64,000 nt of DNA from Thiohalocapsa sp. ML1 (lineage in GTDB: Bacteria; Pseudomonadota; Gammaproteobacteria; Chromatiales; Chromatiaceae). The notes beneath the pieces were generated by a model. It had not been told where the DNA came from. It did not search any database and saw only the letters and a program-made list of their open reading frames with translations. The position numbers and the translations under genes are program-made. The stretch spans positions 62,001 to 126,000 of the forward strand of contig NZ_JABX01000009.1 of NCBI RefSeq assembly GCF_001469165.1. Reading direction: 5' to 3'. Positions 1 through 6,714 of the stretch are shown here, one piece after another (positions within the stretch are counted from its first letter, which is position 1; each line of letters begins with the position of its first letter).

Positions 1-154
1 GCGCCGCATCGACGGCCTATCTGGCGTGCGCATCATCGCCGTCACCGGCTTCGGCCGCGATGCCGACCGCGAGCGCAGCCGCCGCGCCGGTATCGACCGG
101 CACCTGGTCAAGCCGGTCTCGCTGGCCGAGCTGGAGCGCGCGCTGGGGGGTTAG
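1..154 (+). CDS. C-terminal tail of a response-regulator receiver domain protein (partial at window edge)
   Basis: The reading frame from base 2 encodes about 50 residues ending at a TAG at 152-154. It contains [20 protein letters not shown] followed by [15 protein letters not shown], the beta4-alpha4-beta5-alpha5 end of a CheY-like receiver, including the conserved Lys-Pro that contacts the phosphorylation site. The 5' part lies outside the window, so it could be a lone response regulator or the end of a hybrid kinase. It closely resembles the receiver end of the convergent hybrid kinase next to it (IIALTGWGEARDRQRSREAG...HLVKPV), so the two are probably paralogues. Confidence 0.8.
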   Translation, partial: RRIDGLSGVRIIAVTGFGRDADRERSRRAGIDRHLVKPVSLAELERALGG

Positions 155-184
155 TGCGGCAGCGAGTCAGTTCCGAGGCCGTCT

Positions 185-303
185 CGGGCCCGGCCCGGCC
201 GGGCCGGGCCGGACTTGGCCGGAGAGCCGACCTCCAGGTCGGCTCCGCAATTCGCGATAATCAGTGCATCGCGCTCTGTGGGTGTTGACCTGGAGGTCAA
301 CAC
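185..303. repeat. Two short-loop palindromes after a GC tract (REP-like)
   Basis: Between two convergent signalling genes lie two 22-nt hairpins. At 224-245 the stem GAGCCGACCT pairs with AGGTCGGCTC around a CC centre. At 282-303 the stem GTGTTGACCT pairs with AGGTCAACAC around a GG centre. They are preceded at about 185-212 by a GGGCCCGGCC-type self-complementary tract. The design (long stem, two-base centre, core GACCT..AGGTC) matches the hairpin array near 62.25-62.43 kb. They may act as bidirectional terminators or be REP elements. No coding sequence is seen in 155-485. Confidence 0.7.
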
Positions 304-315
304 TCCAGTCAGGGC

Positions 316-402
316 ATCGAAATCGCTATCGGAGTCGATAGGACATGACACTGGGGACGGCGATGAGCGGCGCGAATTCGATTTCGATACCGATTTCTTA
401 GC
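316..402. repeat. CGATTT/CGCTAT hexamer-type tract
   Basis: This noncoding stretch is built from six-base words such as CGAAAT, CGCTAT, CGATAG and CGATTT (for example 379-400). Similar tracts occur near 20.55, 30.3 and 33.45 kb. No function is evident. Confidence 0.55.
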
Positions 403-485
403 CTCGCCGCTGCTCCCGGTCGTCGGCGAGACGCCGACGCGCCACGGCGCCGCTGCTCCCGCGGCGGACGCGGCAGGGGCCGCGC

Positions 486-2834
486 TCAGCCCTGGTCGAG
501 CAGCTCCAGCAGCGTCGTTGCCTCGACGGGCTTCACGAGGTGGCCATCGAAGCCGGCCTCGCGGGAGCGCTGGCGGTCGCGCGCCTCGCCCCAGCCGGTG
601 AGCGCGATGATGCGCAGGTGCCGACCCTCCGGCAGCTCGCGGATGCGCCGGCAGGCGGTGTGGCCGTCCAGGCCCGGCATGCCGATGTCGAGCAGCACGA
701 TGTCCGGTGCCTGCTGCTCGGCCGCCGCCACCGCCTGCAAGCCGTCGCTCACGGTGATGGGGTCGTAGCCGCGCAGCTCGAGCAACATCGCCAGCGACTC
801 CACCACGTCCTGGTTGTCGTCGGCAATCAGCACCCGGGGCTTGCCGCGGTCCGCGGACGCGTCCTCGCGTGGCGCCGGCGCGGACGCCGATGTCGGCTCG
901 GCGGGTGCCGACGGCGCGGCGGCCAGCGGCAGGCGCAGGGTCACCGTGCTGCCGCAGCCGGGGCCGGCGCTCGTCGCCTCGATGTTGCCGCCGTGCATCT
1001 GCACCAGGCGCCGGGTCAGCGCGAGGCCTATACCTAATCCGGTTGCGCCGCGCCCGCTGGGCTCGCCCACCTGCGCGAACATGTCGAACAGCTTCGGCAG
1101 CTCCGTCGCGGCGATGCCGACGCCGGTGTCGCTGACCGCGATCTCGACCCGGTCGCCGTCGCGCCGGGCGCTGACGCAGATGTGACCGCCGGGGTCGCTG
1201 TACTTGCTCGCGTTGTCCACGAGATTGACCAGCACCTGGGTCAGGCGCACCGGGTCGGCGTCCAGCTCGATGGGGGCGGTCGGCAACAGCAGCTCCAGCG
1301 TCTGGCCGCGCGCCTCGATCTGCGCCGCCATCGCCTCTTGCATCTGCGCCACGATCTGTTCAAGCCGCACCCGCTCGCGCTTGAGCTGCAGGCGCCCGCG
1401 GGTGACGCGGCTCATGTCCAGCAGGTCATCGACCAGCCGCACGAGATGGCGCGACTGGCGGTCGATGATGTCGCGCGCCGCGGCGGCGCTGTCCGGGAGC
1501 CCTTCGGCGAGCTTGAGCAGCGCGATGGCGTTGCGGATGGGCGCCAGGGGGTTGCGCAGCTCGTGGGCGAGGGTGGCGACAAACTCGCTCTTGCGTTGAT
1601 CGGCGTCCCTCAGCGCCTCCTGCGCCCGCTTGACGTCGTGGATGTCCGTGGCCGTGCCGAACCATTTGACGATACGCCCGGCGTCGTCGCGCACCGGCAC
1701 GGCGCGGCTCAGGTGCCAGCGGGTGCTGCCGTTGCGCATGCGGATGCGGTGCTCGCACTCGTAGGTGGTGCCGGTGCCGACCGCGCGTGCCCAGGCGTCC
1801 GTGGTCGGCTTGCGGTCGTCTGCGTGCAGCACCGGCTGCCAGTCGAAGGCGCCGTCGGCGGCTCGCTCGATGCCTGCGTATTCGCGGTAGCGGTCGTTAT
1901 AGTAATCCACGGTGCCGTCCGGTTCCGCGGTCCAGACCAACTGCGGCATGGCGTCGGCCAGGCGGCGGAAGCGCGCGACGCTCTCGGCGAGCATGCCCTC
2001 CGCCGCCTTGCGCTCCGTAATGTCCATGGTCAGCCCGAGCAGGCGCCGCGGGCGGCCGCCGTGCGCGATGACGCGCCCGCGGGAGCTCATCCAGCGCTCG
2101 CCCAGCTCCGGGTGGCGGATGCGCAGCTCGCAACTGAAATCCTGCTGCGTGGCGATGGCGGCGGCCACGGCGCCGACGAGCGCCTCGCGGTCCTCGGCAT
2201 GCACCTGTTGGAGGAAGTCGTCCCAGCCGAGCGGCGTCTCCGGCGGGACGCCGCAGAGCGCGTACATCTCGGGCGACCACCAGCCAGCGCCGGCGTCGAG
2301 GTCCCAGTCCCAGACGCCGCCGCCGGCGCCCTCCAGCGCCCAGTGCAGGCGCTGCTCGCTTGCGCGCAGCGCCTGCTCGGTGCGGCGGCGGTCGGTGATG
2401 TCGACGAAGGCATTGACGGCGCCGACGACCCGCCCGGTGCTGTCGCGCAACGGGTCGATGTTGACCAGCACGTCCACGACGCTGCCGTCCGGGCGCTCGA
2501 TGGCGACCTCCTGGTTGCGGCAGCCGACGCCTTCGCGCAGTGTCCGCGCCATCGGCGAATCCTCATGCCGGAGCAGGCTGCCGTCCGGCAGGCGCAGCCG
2601 GAACGAGCCGCAGAAGCGCAGGTCCGGCATGCCGAGCTCGGGCCGTTGGCCCCAGAGCGCGGCGGCCTGCTCGTTGAAATAGGTAATGCGGCCGTCGGCG
2701 TCGCAGGTGTAGGCGGCCGAGGGCAGGGCGTCGAGCAGGGCGCGGGCGCAGGGGCCTGCCGCGATGGAGGGCTCATCGGCGGCGGCCGGGGCGGGCGCGT
2801 CGGGCCGTGTGGTATCGGTGTCGGCAGGGTCCAT
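486..2834 (-). CDS. Hybrid sensor histidine kinase with three PAS domains and a C-terminal receiver
   Basis: Soluble-looking sensory kinase of about 782 aa. Three PAS/PAC-like domains (roughly 30-150, 160-278, 286-405) lead into HisKA with H-box FVATLAHELRNPL (phospho-accepting His near 424), then HATPase_c with GLGIGLALTRRLVQMHGG, then a receiver domain (about 660-775) with ADDNQD, LLDIGMPG (phospho-Asp) and HLVKP. There is no transmembrane segment, so the signal is probably cytoplasmic (redox, light or small molecule through PAS). The frame is open upstream to a TTG at 2942, but the ATG at 2834 (MDPADTD...) is a better start. It converges on the truncated receiver gene at the window edge. 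Signal and output are unknown; the hybrid layout implies an Hpt protein or a separate regulator elsewhere. Confidence 0.9.
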   Translation of the reverse strand: MDPADTDTTRPDAPAPAAADEPSIAAGPCARALLDALPSAAYTCDADGRITYFNEQAAALWGQRPELGMPDLRFCGSFRLRLPDGSLLRHEDSPMARTLREGVGCRNQEVAIERPDGSVVDVLVNIDPLRDSTGRVVGAVNAFVDITDRRRTEQALRASEQRLHWALEGAGGGVWDWDLDAGAGWWSPEMYALCGVPPETPLGWDDFLQQVHAEDREALVGAVAAAIATQQDFSCELRIRHPELGERWMSSRGRVIAHGGRPRRLLGLTMDITERKAAEGMLAESVARFRRLADAMPQLVWTAEPDGTVDYYNDRYREYAGIERAADGAFDWQPVLHADDRKPTTDAWARAVGTGTTYECEHRIRMRNGSTRWHLSRAVPVRDDAGRIVKWFGTATDIHDVKRAQEALRDADQRKSEFVATLAHELRNPLAPIRNAIALLKLAEGLPDSAAAARDIIDRQSRHLVRLVDDLLDMSRVTRGRLQLKRERVRLEQIVAQMQEAMAAQIEARGQTLELLLPTAPIELDADPVRLTQVLVNLVDNASKYSDPGGHICVSARRDGDRVEIAVSDTGVGIAATELPKLFDMFAQVGEPSGRGATGLGIGLALTRRLVQMHGGNIEATSAGPGCGSTVTLRLPLAAAPSAPAEPTSASAPAPREDASADRGKPRVLIADDNQDVVESLAMLLELRGYDPITVSDGLQAVAAAEQQAPDIVLLDIGMPGLDGHTACRRIRELPEGRHLRIIALTGWGEARDRQRSREAGFDGHLVKPVEATTLLELLDQG

Positions 2835-3276
2835 AGGGATTCCGGCGACGATGGTCTCCAAGTTTGGCTCCAGATTGGGTGGGAGGTCCGCCGGGGGCTT
2901 GCCGATGCGGGTTGGGCCGGCGCGCGGACCTGCCGTTGGCAATGCTGGCGATCTCTGTGGGGTTAGAGTATGCCCCTGTTGATAAAGATTCTCACCGACC
3001 GTTCGGCAGATCGGGCCGTTGGTGCGTCGCGGTCGATTTCGCGGTCGGTCTGCGCTGGGACGACGGCGGAAGCTGCGCTACGCCGGTCCACTGATGCAGG
3101 TGCTTGCCGCCGCGCCCGTCTATCAATGCTAACCGGCGGGCGGGTAGCGTTGGCGGGCGGTGGCTGGGCCGAGCGCCCGGCAGCTTTCCGGGCGGCTAAG
3201 AACACTCTTGCGGTGCTAGGATACGCGCGGCTCGTCCACATGCTGGCCATATCCAATCTTCTAAGGAGTTACTCCT
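2835..3276. other. Divergent intergenic region, no gene recognised
   Basis: These 442 bp separate the kinase (minus strand) from the DUF3611 gene (plus strand) and should hold both promoters. Several short frames overlap here but none has family-like sequence. A strong Shine-Dalgarno, AAGGAG, is at about 3262, before the ATG at 3277. No convincing -35/-10 pair stands out. Confidence 0.5.
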
Positions 3277-3873
3277 ATGCCTGTCGCATCCTGGCCTCCT
3301 GCGAATCCACAACAACTCGGCGCTACGTTCACCAAGCTCGGCTGGATCGGCTTCGTCATTCAGCTCGTGCTGCTGAGCCTGCCGCTGGTGCTCGCCATGT
3401 ACATGTTCTTCGGCTTTACGCCGGACTCCCCCGCGCGCCGGGGCATCGATCTGAGCAACCTTCTGTCCTGGGGCAGCCTGCTCGTGGCGGTGTTCACGGC
3501 GGTCTGGTTCTTCCGCTATCCGGGCCTGGGGCGGCGCATCGCGGAGGGGGACACGCGCCTCAGCGGTGCCAGCGTGCTCAAGACCGTCTGGATCGGCGTC
3601 TGGGCCTCAGGCATAGGCATCGTGTTCTCGATGCTGCTGCTGTTCTCCGAGTCGAGCCGCATCCTGTTCGTGATGTTGGCGAACCCGCAGACCGGGCTCA
3701 TGATCTCGCCGAACATCGGTTCCAATCCCAACCAGTCGATCTCGGCGCTGGACGGCATCAGCCTGATCACGCTGTTGATCCTGCTGACGGCGGAGCTGGT
3801 GGTGCTGGGGCTGTCGCTCTGGCTCATGTACCGCACCGCGACGCCGTTGAGCGGTAAGGCCGCGAAGGCCTGA
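3277..3873 (+). CDS. DUF3611 family membrane protein (Tic21/PIC1-like)
   Basis: 198-aa integral membrane protein with four hydrophobic segments (about 24-46, 65-82, 105-130, 160-185). Features such as FSESSRILFVMLANPQ and the overall four-helix layout resemble DUF3611, a family of cyanobacterial membrane proteins that includes the plastid inner-envelope protein Tic21/PIC1; this assignment is from memory of the family. Biochemical role in bacteria is unknown; iron permease and protein import have been debated for the plastid homologue. An AAGGAG Shine-Dalgarno about nine bases before the ATG supports the start. It lies directly upstream of and codirectional with the Na+/H+ antiporter operon, which hints at shared expression but does not prove it. 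Confidence 0.65.
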   Translation: MPVASWPPANPQQLGATFTKLGWIGFVIQLVLLSLPLVLAMYMFFGFTPDSPARRGIDLSNLLSWGSLLVAVFTAVWFFRYPGLGRRIAEGDTRLSGASVLKTVWIGVWASGIGIVFSMLLLFSESSRILFVMLANPQTGLMISPNIGSNPNQSISALDGISLITLLILLTAELVVLGLSLWLMYRTATPLSGKAAKA

Positions 3874-4084
3874 GCCCCGAAAGGCGCGGCCGTCCTGCCG
3901 ATCTTGGCCAAGCCGGCCAATGATCGGCTGGCCTTCGGCGCCGGGGGCTTGGCACCGTGCCGCCCCCGGATGCCGCGAGCCGCACCGCTCGCCGACGGCG
4001 TCCGGCCGGGTCGGGATGAGCGTCAATAGGAAAGCGACGATAGAGACGACGACGATCGAGAAGACGACGCTGCGGAGCGCGCTC

Positions 4085-4618
4085 ATGCCGCCCTACCGAA
4101 TACGGGCCTTCTTCGCCCGCCTGATGCTGTTCTTCGGCTTCTGGCTCCTGCTGCTGGAGCCGGGCTCGCTGGCCCCGGCCGAGGTCGGCGCGGGCCTGGG
4201 CGTCGGCGCGCTTGCCGCCGTGGCGGCCACGCTGCTGAGTCTGCGGCTGCTGCCGCCGACGCGCCGGAGGCCGCGGCCTTGGCCCATGCTCAGATTCCTG
4301 CTGCGCTTCGTGGTGCAGTCGATGAGATCCGGTGTCGATGTCGCCCGCTTGGCGCTGGACCCCCGCCTGCCGCTGGCGCCCGGCCTGTTGCGGCAGCCGA
4401 CGACGCTGCCCGACGGCACCAGCCGGGCGCTGTTCGGTGTCCTGATGGGCCAGGTCCCCGGCACCATGACGGTGGGCGCCGGCGAGCACGATCACCTGCT
4501 GATCCACTGCCTCCATCGCGATCAGGACGTCGCCGGGGCATACGCCGTGGATGAGGCGCTGTTCCGCCGGATGCTCGGCGACCATGGCGGCGCCGGCGGG
4601 GAGCCGGCGGCGCGATGA
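4085..4618 (+). CDS. mnhE: Na+/H+ antiporter subunit E (MnhE/MrpE)
   Basis: 177-aa membrane subunit of the multicomponent cation/proton antiporter. Two hydrophobic helices at the N-terminus (RLMLFFGFWLLLLEP and VGALAAVAATLLSL) are followed by an amphipathic cytoplasmic domain with the family pattern TLPDGTS...VLMGQVPGT...LLIHCL. The frame is open upstream (possible ATG at 4016), but the ATG at 4085 has GGAG about nine bases upstream and starts just before the first helix, as is usual. The stop overlaps the ATG of mnhF (ATGA). It is the first gene of an E-F-G-A'B-C-D operon. Confidence 0.85.
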   Translation: MPPYRIRAFFARLMLFFGFWLLLLEPGSLAPAEVGAGLGVGALAAVAATLLSLRLLPPTRRRPRPWPMLRFLLRFVVQSMRSGVDVARLALDPRLPLAPGLLRQPTTLPDGTSRALFGVLMGQVPGTMTVGAGEHDHLLIHCLHRDQDVAGAYAVDEALFRRMLGDHGGAGGEPAAR

Positions 4619-4911
4619 CCGCCTTCCTGCTCGGTGCCGGTGCCTTCATTCTGCTGACGGTCCTGCTCGGGCTCCTGCGCGTGCTGCGCGGCCCCGGCGA
4701 TGCCGAGCGCCTGATGGCGGCGCAACTGCTCGGCACCGGCGGCGTCGCCGCGCTGCTGCTGCTCGGCAGCGCCGTGGACCTGACGGCTGCGACGGACCTC
4801 GCGCTGGTGCTGGTGCTGCTTGCGGCCTTCGTCGCGGTGGCCTTCGTTGCCGGCCTGCGCGCCGGCGCACCCGCGGGGTCGCCGTCCGAGCCTGGGGCGG
4901 GAGAGACCTAA
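4615..4911 (+). CDS. mnhF: Na+/H+ antiporter subunit F (MnhF/MrpF)
   Basis: 98-aa protein with three predicted helices and the family signature LLRVLRGPGDAERLMAAQLLGTGGVAALLLL. MrpF is a small scaffold subunit of the antiporter complex in the inner membrane. It overlaps mnhE by four bases, indicating translational coupling. The next operon gene, mnhG, is 152 bp away because a palindromic repeat element sits between them, which is unusual inside an otherwise overlapping operon. Confidence 0.85.
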   Translation: MTAFLLGAGAFILLTVLLGLLRVLRGPGDAERLMAAQLLGTGGVAALLLLGSAVDLTAATDLALVLVLLAAFVAVAFVAGLRAGAPAGSPSEPGAGET

Positions 4912-4914
4912 GAG

Positions 4915-5040
4915 GTGCTTGAGGGCGCCGAATGGTTGCAGATGAATCAAGTTTTACGACGACAAAAGGCGCTTGCAGGCAAAAGGGCCGAGGGCCAAGG
5001 GAGCCCTCCTTGGCCCTCGGCCCTTGGCCCTTGGCCCTGG
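4915..5040. repeat. Composite palindromic intergenic element, copy a (inside the mnh operon)
   Basis: A leader at about 4915-4984 (GGCGCCGAATGGTTGCAGAT, then ATCAAGTTTT and AAGGCGCTTGCAGGCAAAA) is followed by a perfect hairpin: arms 4985-5000 (GGGCCGAGGGCCAAGG) and 5008-5023 (its exact complement), loop of 7 nt, then extra TTGGCCC units. The leader matches the copy at 53.39-53.5 kb almost throughout. It splits mnhF from mnhG in an otherwise overlapping operon. Confidence 0.85.
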
Positions 5041-5063
5041 TGGCTGAGGAGAAGCCTCGCTAG

Positions 5064-5402
5064 ATGATCTGGGCGGACGTCTTTACCGTGGTGCTGGTGA
5101 CGGCGGGCGCGCTGTTCTTCTTCGCCGGCTGGGTCGGTCTCATGCGCTTTCCGGACTCGCTCAGCAGGCTGCATGCGCTGAGCAAGGCGGACAACCTGGG
5201 GCTCGGGCTCGTCGTCGTCGGGCTCCTCGCGCAGGCGAGCTGGCCCTACGGCGTGCTCAAGCTCATCGCGCTGTGGCTCTTGGTGATCCTCGTCGGCGGC
5301 GCCACCGGGCAGATGCTGGCGGGCGCGCTGCATGCAGCCGGGCCGACGCCGGAGCCGGATCGCCGAGGCGATGCGGCGCGCGACGCAGGGGGCACCCGCT
5401 GA
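5064..5402 (+). CDS. mnhG: Na+/H+ antiporter subunit G (MnhG/MrpG)
   Basis: 112-aa protein with three transmembrane segments and the MrpG signature FFFAGWVGLMRFPDSLSRLHAL followed by KADNLGLGLVVVG. It is a small membrane subunit of the antiporter. The stop overlaps the ATG of the next gene (ATGA at 5402). It is separated from mnhF by a repeat element. The C-terminus after about residue 95 is a short hydrophilic tail. Confidence 0.87.
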   Translation: MIWADVFTVVLVTAGALFFFAGWVGLMRFPDSLSRLHALSKADNLGLGLVVVGLLAQASWPYGVLKLIALWLLVILVGGATGQMLAGALHAAGPTPEPDRRGDAARDAGGTR

Positions 5403-6343
5403 TGCTGCCGGACCCCCGCTTGGCGGACCTGCCGCTCGTCGTTGCGCTGTTGGCGCTGGCGCTCTGGCTCATCGCGACGCGGCACGATCGCTCCGCCATC
5501 ATCGGCTTCACGGCCTATGGCCTGATTGTCGCCATTGTCTGGGTGCGGCTGGGGGCGCTGGACGTCGCACTCACGGAAGCGGCGCTCGGCGGCATCATGG
5601 GCCTGCTGCTGCTGATGGCGGCGGCGCGGCTCGGCGATGCACCGGACGGGCCGCCGCCGACCTGGCCGCTGCGCGTGCTGGTCGGGCTCCTGTGCGGCGC
5701 GGTCACCGCCGGGCTCGCGGTCTTGGTGCTGACGCTGCCGGAGCCGGCGCCGAACCTGGTGGCGGCGGTGGCCGAGCAGCAGTCCGCCACCGCGCTCAAG
5801 AACCCCGTGGCCGCGGTGCTGGTCGCCTTCCGTGCGGTCGATACGCTGCTCGAATCGGCCGTGCTGGCGCTTGCCGTGATCGGGCTCTGGTCCGTCGGTG
5901 CCGATGCGGCCTGGGGCGAGCGCCCGCGGGCGCTCGACAGCGATGCGCCTGACCCGGCGCTGGTGCTCTTGGCGCGGCTCCTGCCGCCGGTCGGCCTCGT
6001 CGTTGGCGTGCACCTGTTCTGGACCGGCGCGGACCATCCCGGCGGCCCCTTCCAAGCCGGCGCGCTGCTCGCGGCCATGGTGGCGCTGGTGTGGCTCGCG
6101 CGGCTCGGCGCGCCGCCGCCGGTGCGAAGCCGCCTGACCCGCGTCGGGCTGATGCTTGGCCCGCTGGTGTTCCTGCTCATCGGGCTCGCCGGGGTCGTCG
6201 CGGCCGACGCCTATCTGGCCTATCCGGAGGCGCTCACCAAGCCGCTGATCCTGCTCATCGAGGCCGCGAAGACGCTCTCGGTCGCCGTCGCGCTCGCGCT
6301 GCTGGTGGCGGGGCCGCCGGCGCTGCCGAGGGCGCGACCGTGA
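5402..6343 (+). CDS. mnhB: Fused antiporter subunit: MbhD/MbhE-like (MrpA C-terminal) plus MnhB
   Basis: 313-aa membrane protein. Residues about 10-75 match the MbhD/DUF4040 unit (IIGFTAYGLIVAIVWVRLGA, then DVALTEAALGG). Residues about 85-165 look like MbhE (TLPEPAPN... NPVAAVLVAFRAVDTLLESA). Residues about 195-305 are MnhB (PPVGLVVGVHLFWTGADHPG, then GGPFQAGALLAAM). Together these correspond to the C-terminal part of MrpA joined to MrpB, as in MBH-type modules; the large ND5-like N-terminal part of MrpA is absent. The ATG at 5402 overlaps the mnhG stop, and the stop overlaps the GTG of mnhC. Confidence 0.8.
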   Translation: MLPDPRLADLPLVVALLALALWLIATRHDRSAIIGFTAYGLIVAIVWVRLGALDVALTEAALGGIMGLLLLMAAARLGDAPDGPPPTWPLRVLVGLLCGAVTAGLAVLVLTLPEPAPNLVAAVAEQQSATALKNPVAAVLVAFRAVDTLLESAVLALAVIGLWSVGADAAWGERPRALDSDAPDPALVLLARLLPPVGLVVGVHLFWTGADHPGGPFQAGALLAAMVALVWLARLGAPPPVRSRLTRVGLMLGPLVFLLIGLAGVVAADAYLAYPEALTKPLILLIEAAKTLSVAVALALLVAGPPALPRARP

Positions 6344-6714
6344 CCGCGGCCGAGCTATACGGTCTTTGCGGCGCCGGCTTGGTCGGCGTTGGCCTGTATG
6401 GCGCGATCCTGGGTCGGAGCGCGCTGCGCCGGCTGCTCGGCTTCAACCTCATGGGCAGCGGCGTGTTTCTGATCTTCGGCGCCGTCGCCCGCCGTGGTGG
6501 GCTCGCGGGCGGCTCGGCGAGTGACCCGGTGCCGCAGGCGCTCGTCATCACCGGGCTCGTCGTCGCGTTCGCGGCGACGGCGCTCGCTGTCGCGCTGCTG
6601 GTGCGCCTGGCCGCGGTGCGGCGGGAAGCCGGCGCTGCGCGCGGCGCCGCCCTGCCTGCGGGCGCCACCGCCGCAGCGGCGCACCCCGAATCCGACGGGA
6701 CGGGCGCTGCATGA
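6340..6714 (+). CDS. mnhC: Na+/H+ antiporter subunit C (MnhC/MrpC, NuoK-like)
   Basis: 124-aa three-helix protein homologous to NuoK: GLCGAGLVGVGLYGAILGRS, LLGFNLMGSGVFLIFGA, and DPVPQALVITGLVVAFAATA, the conserved third helix of the family. The start is a GTG at 6340 overlapping the previous stop (GTGA). The stop overlaps the ATG of mnhD. An alanine-rich, probably disordered tail of about 25 residues follows the last helix. Confidence 0.87.
   Translation: MTAAELYGLCGAGLVGVGLYGAILGRSALRRLLGFNLMGSGVFLIFGAVARRGGLAGGSASDPVPQALVITGLVVAFAATALAVALLVRLAAVRREAGAARGAALPAGATAAAAHPESDGTGAA

Noticed and set aside
1182-2966. 594-codon plus-strand frame opposite the hybrid kinase
   Set aside because: It is a shadow of the kinase gene, with low-complexity Ala/Arg/Gln composition and no motifs.
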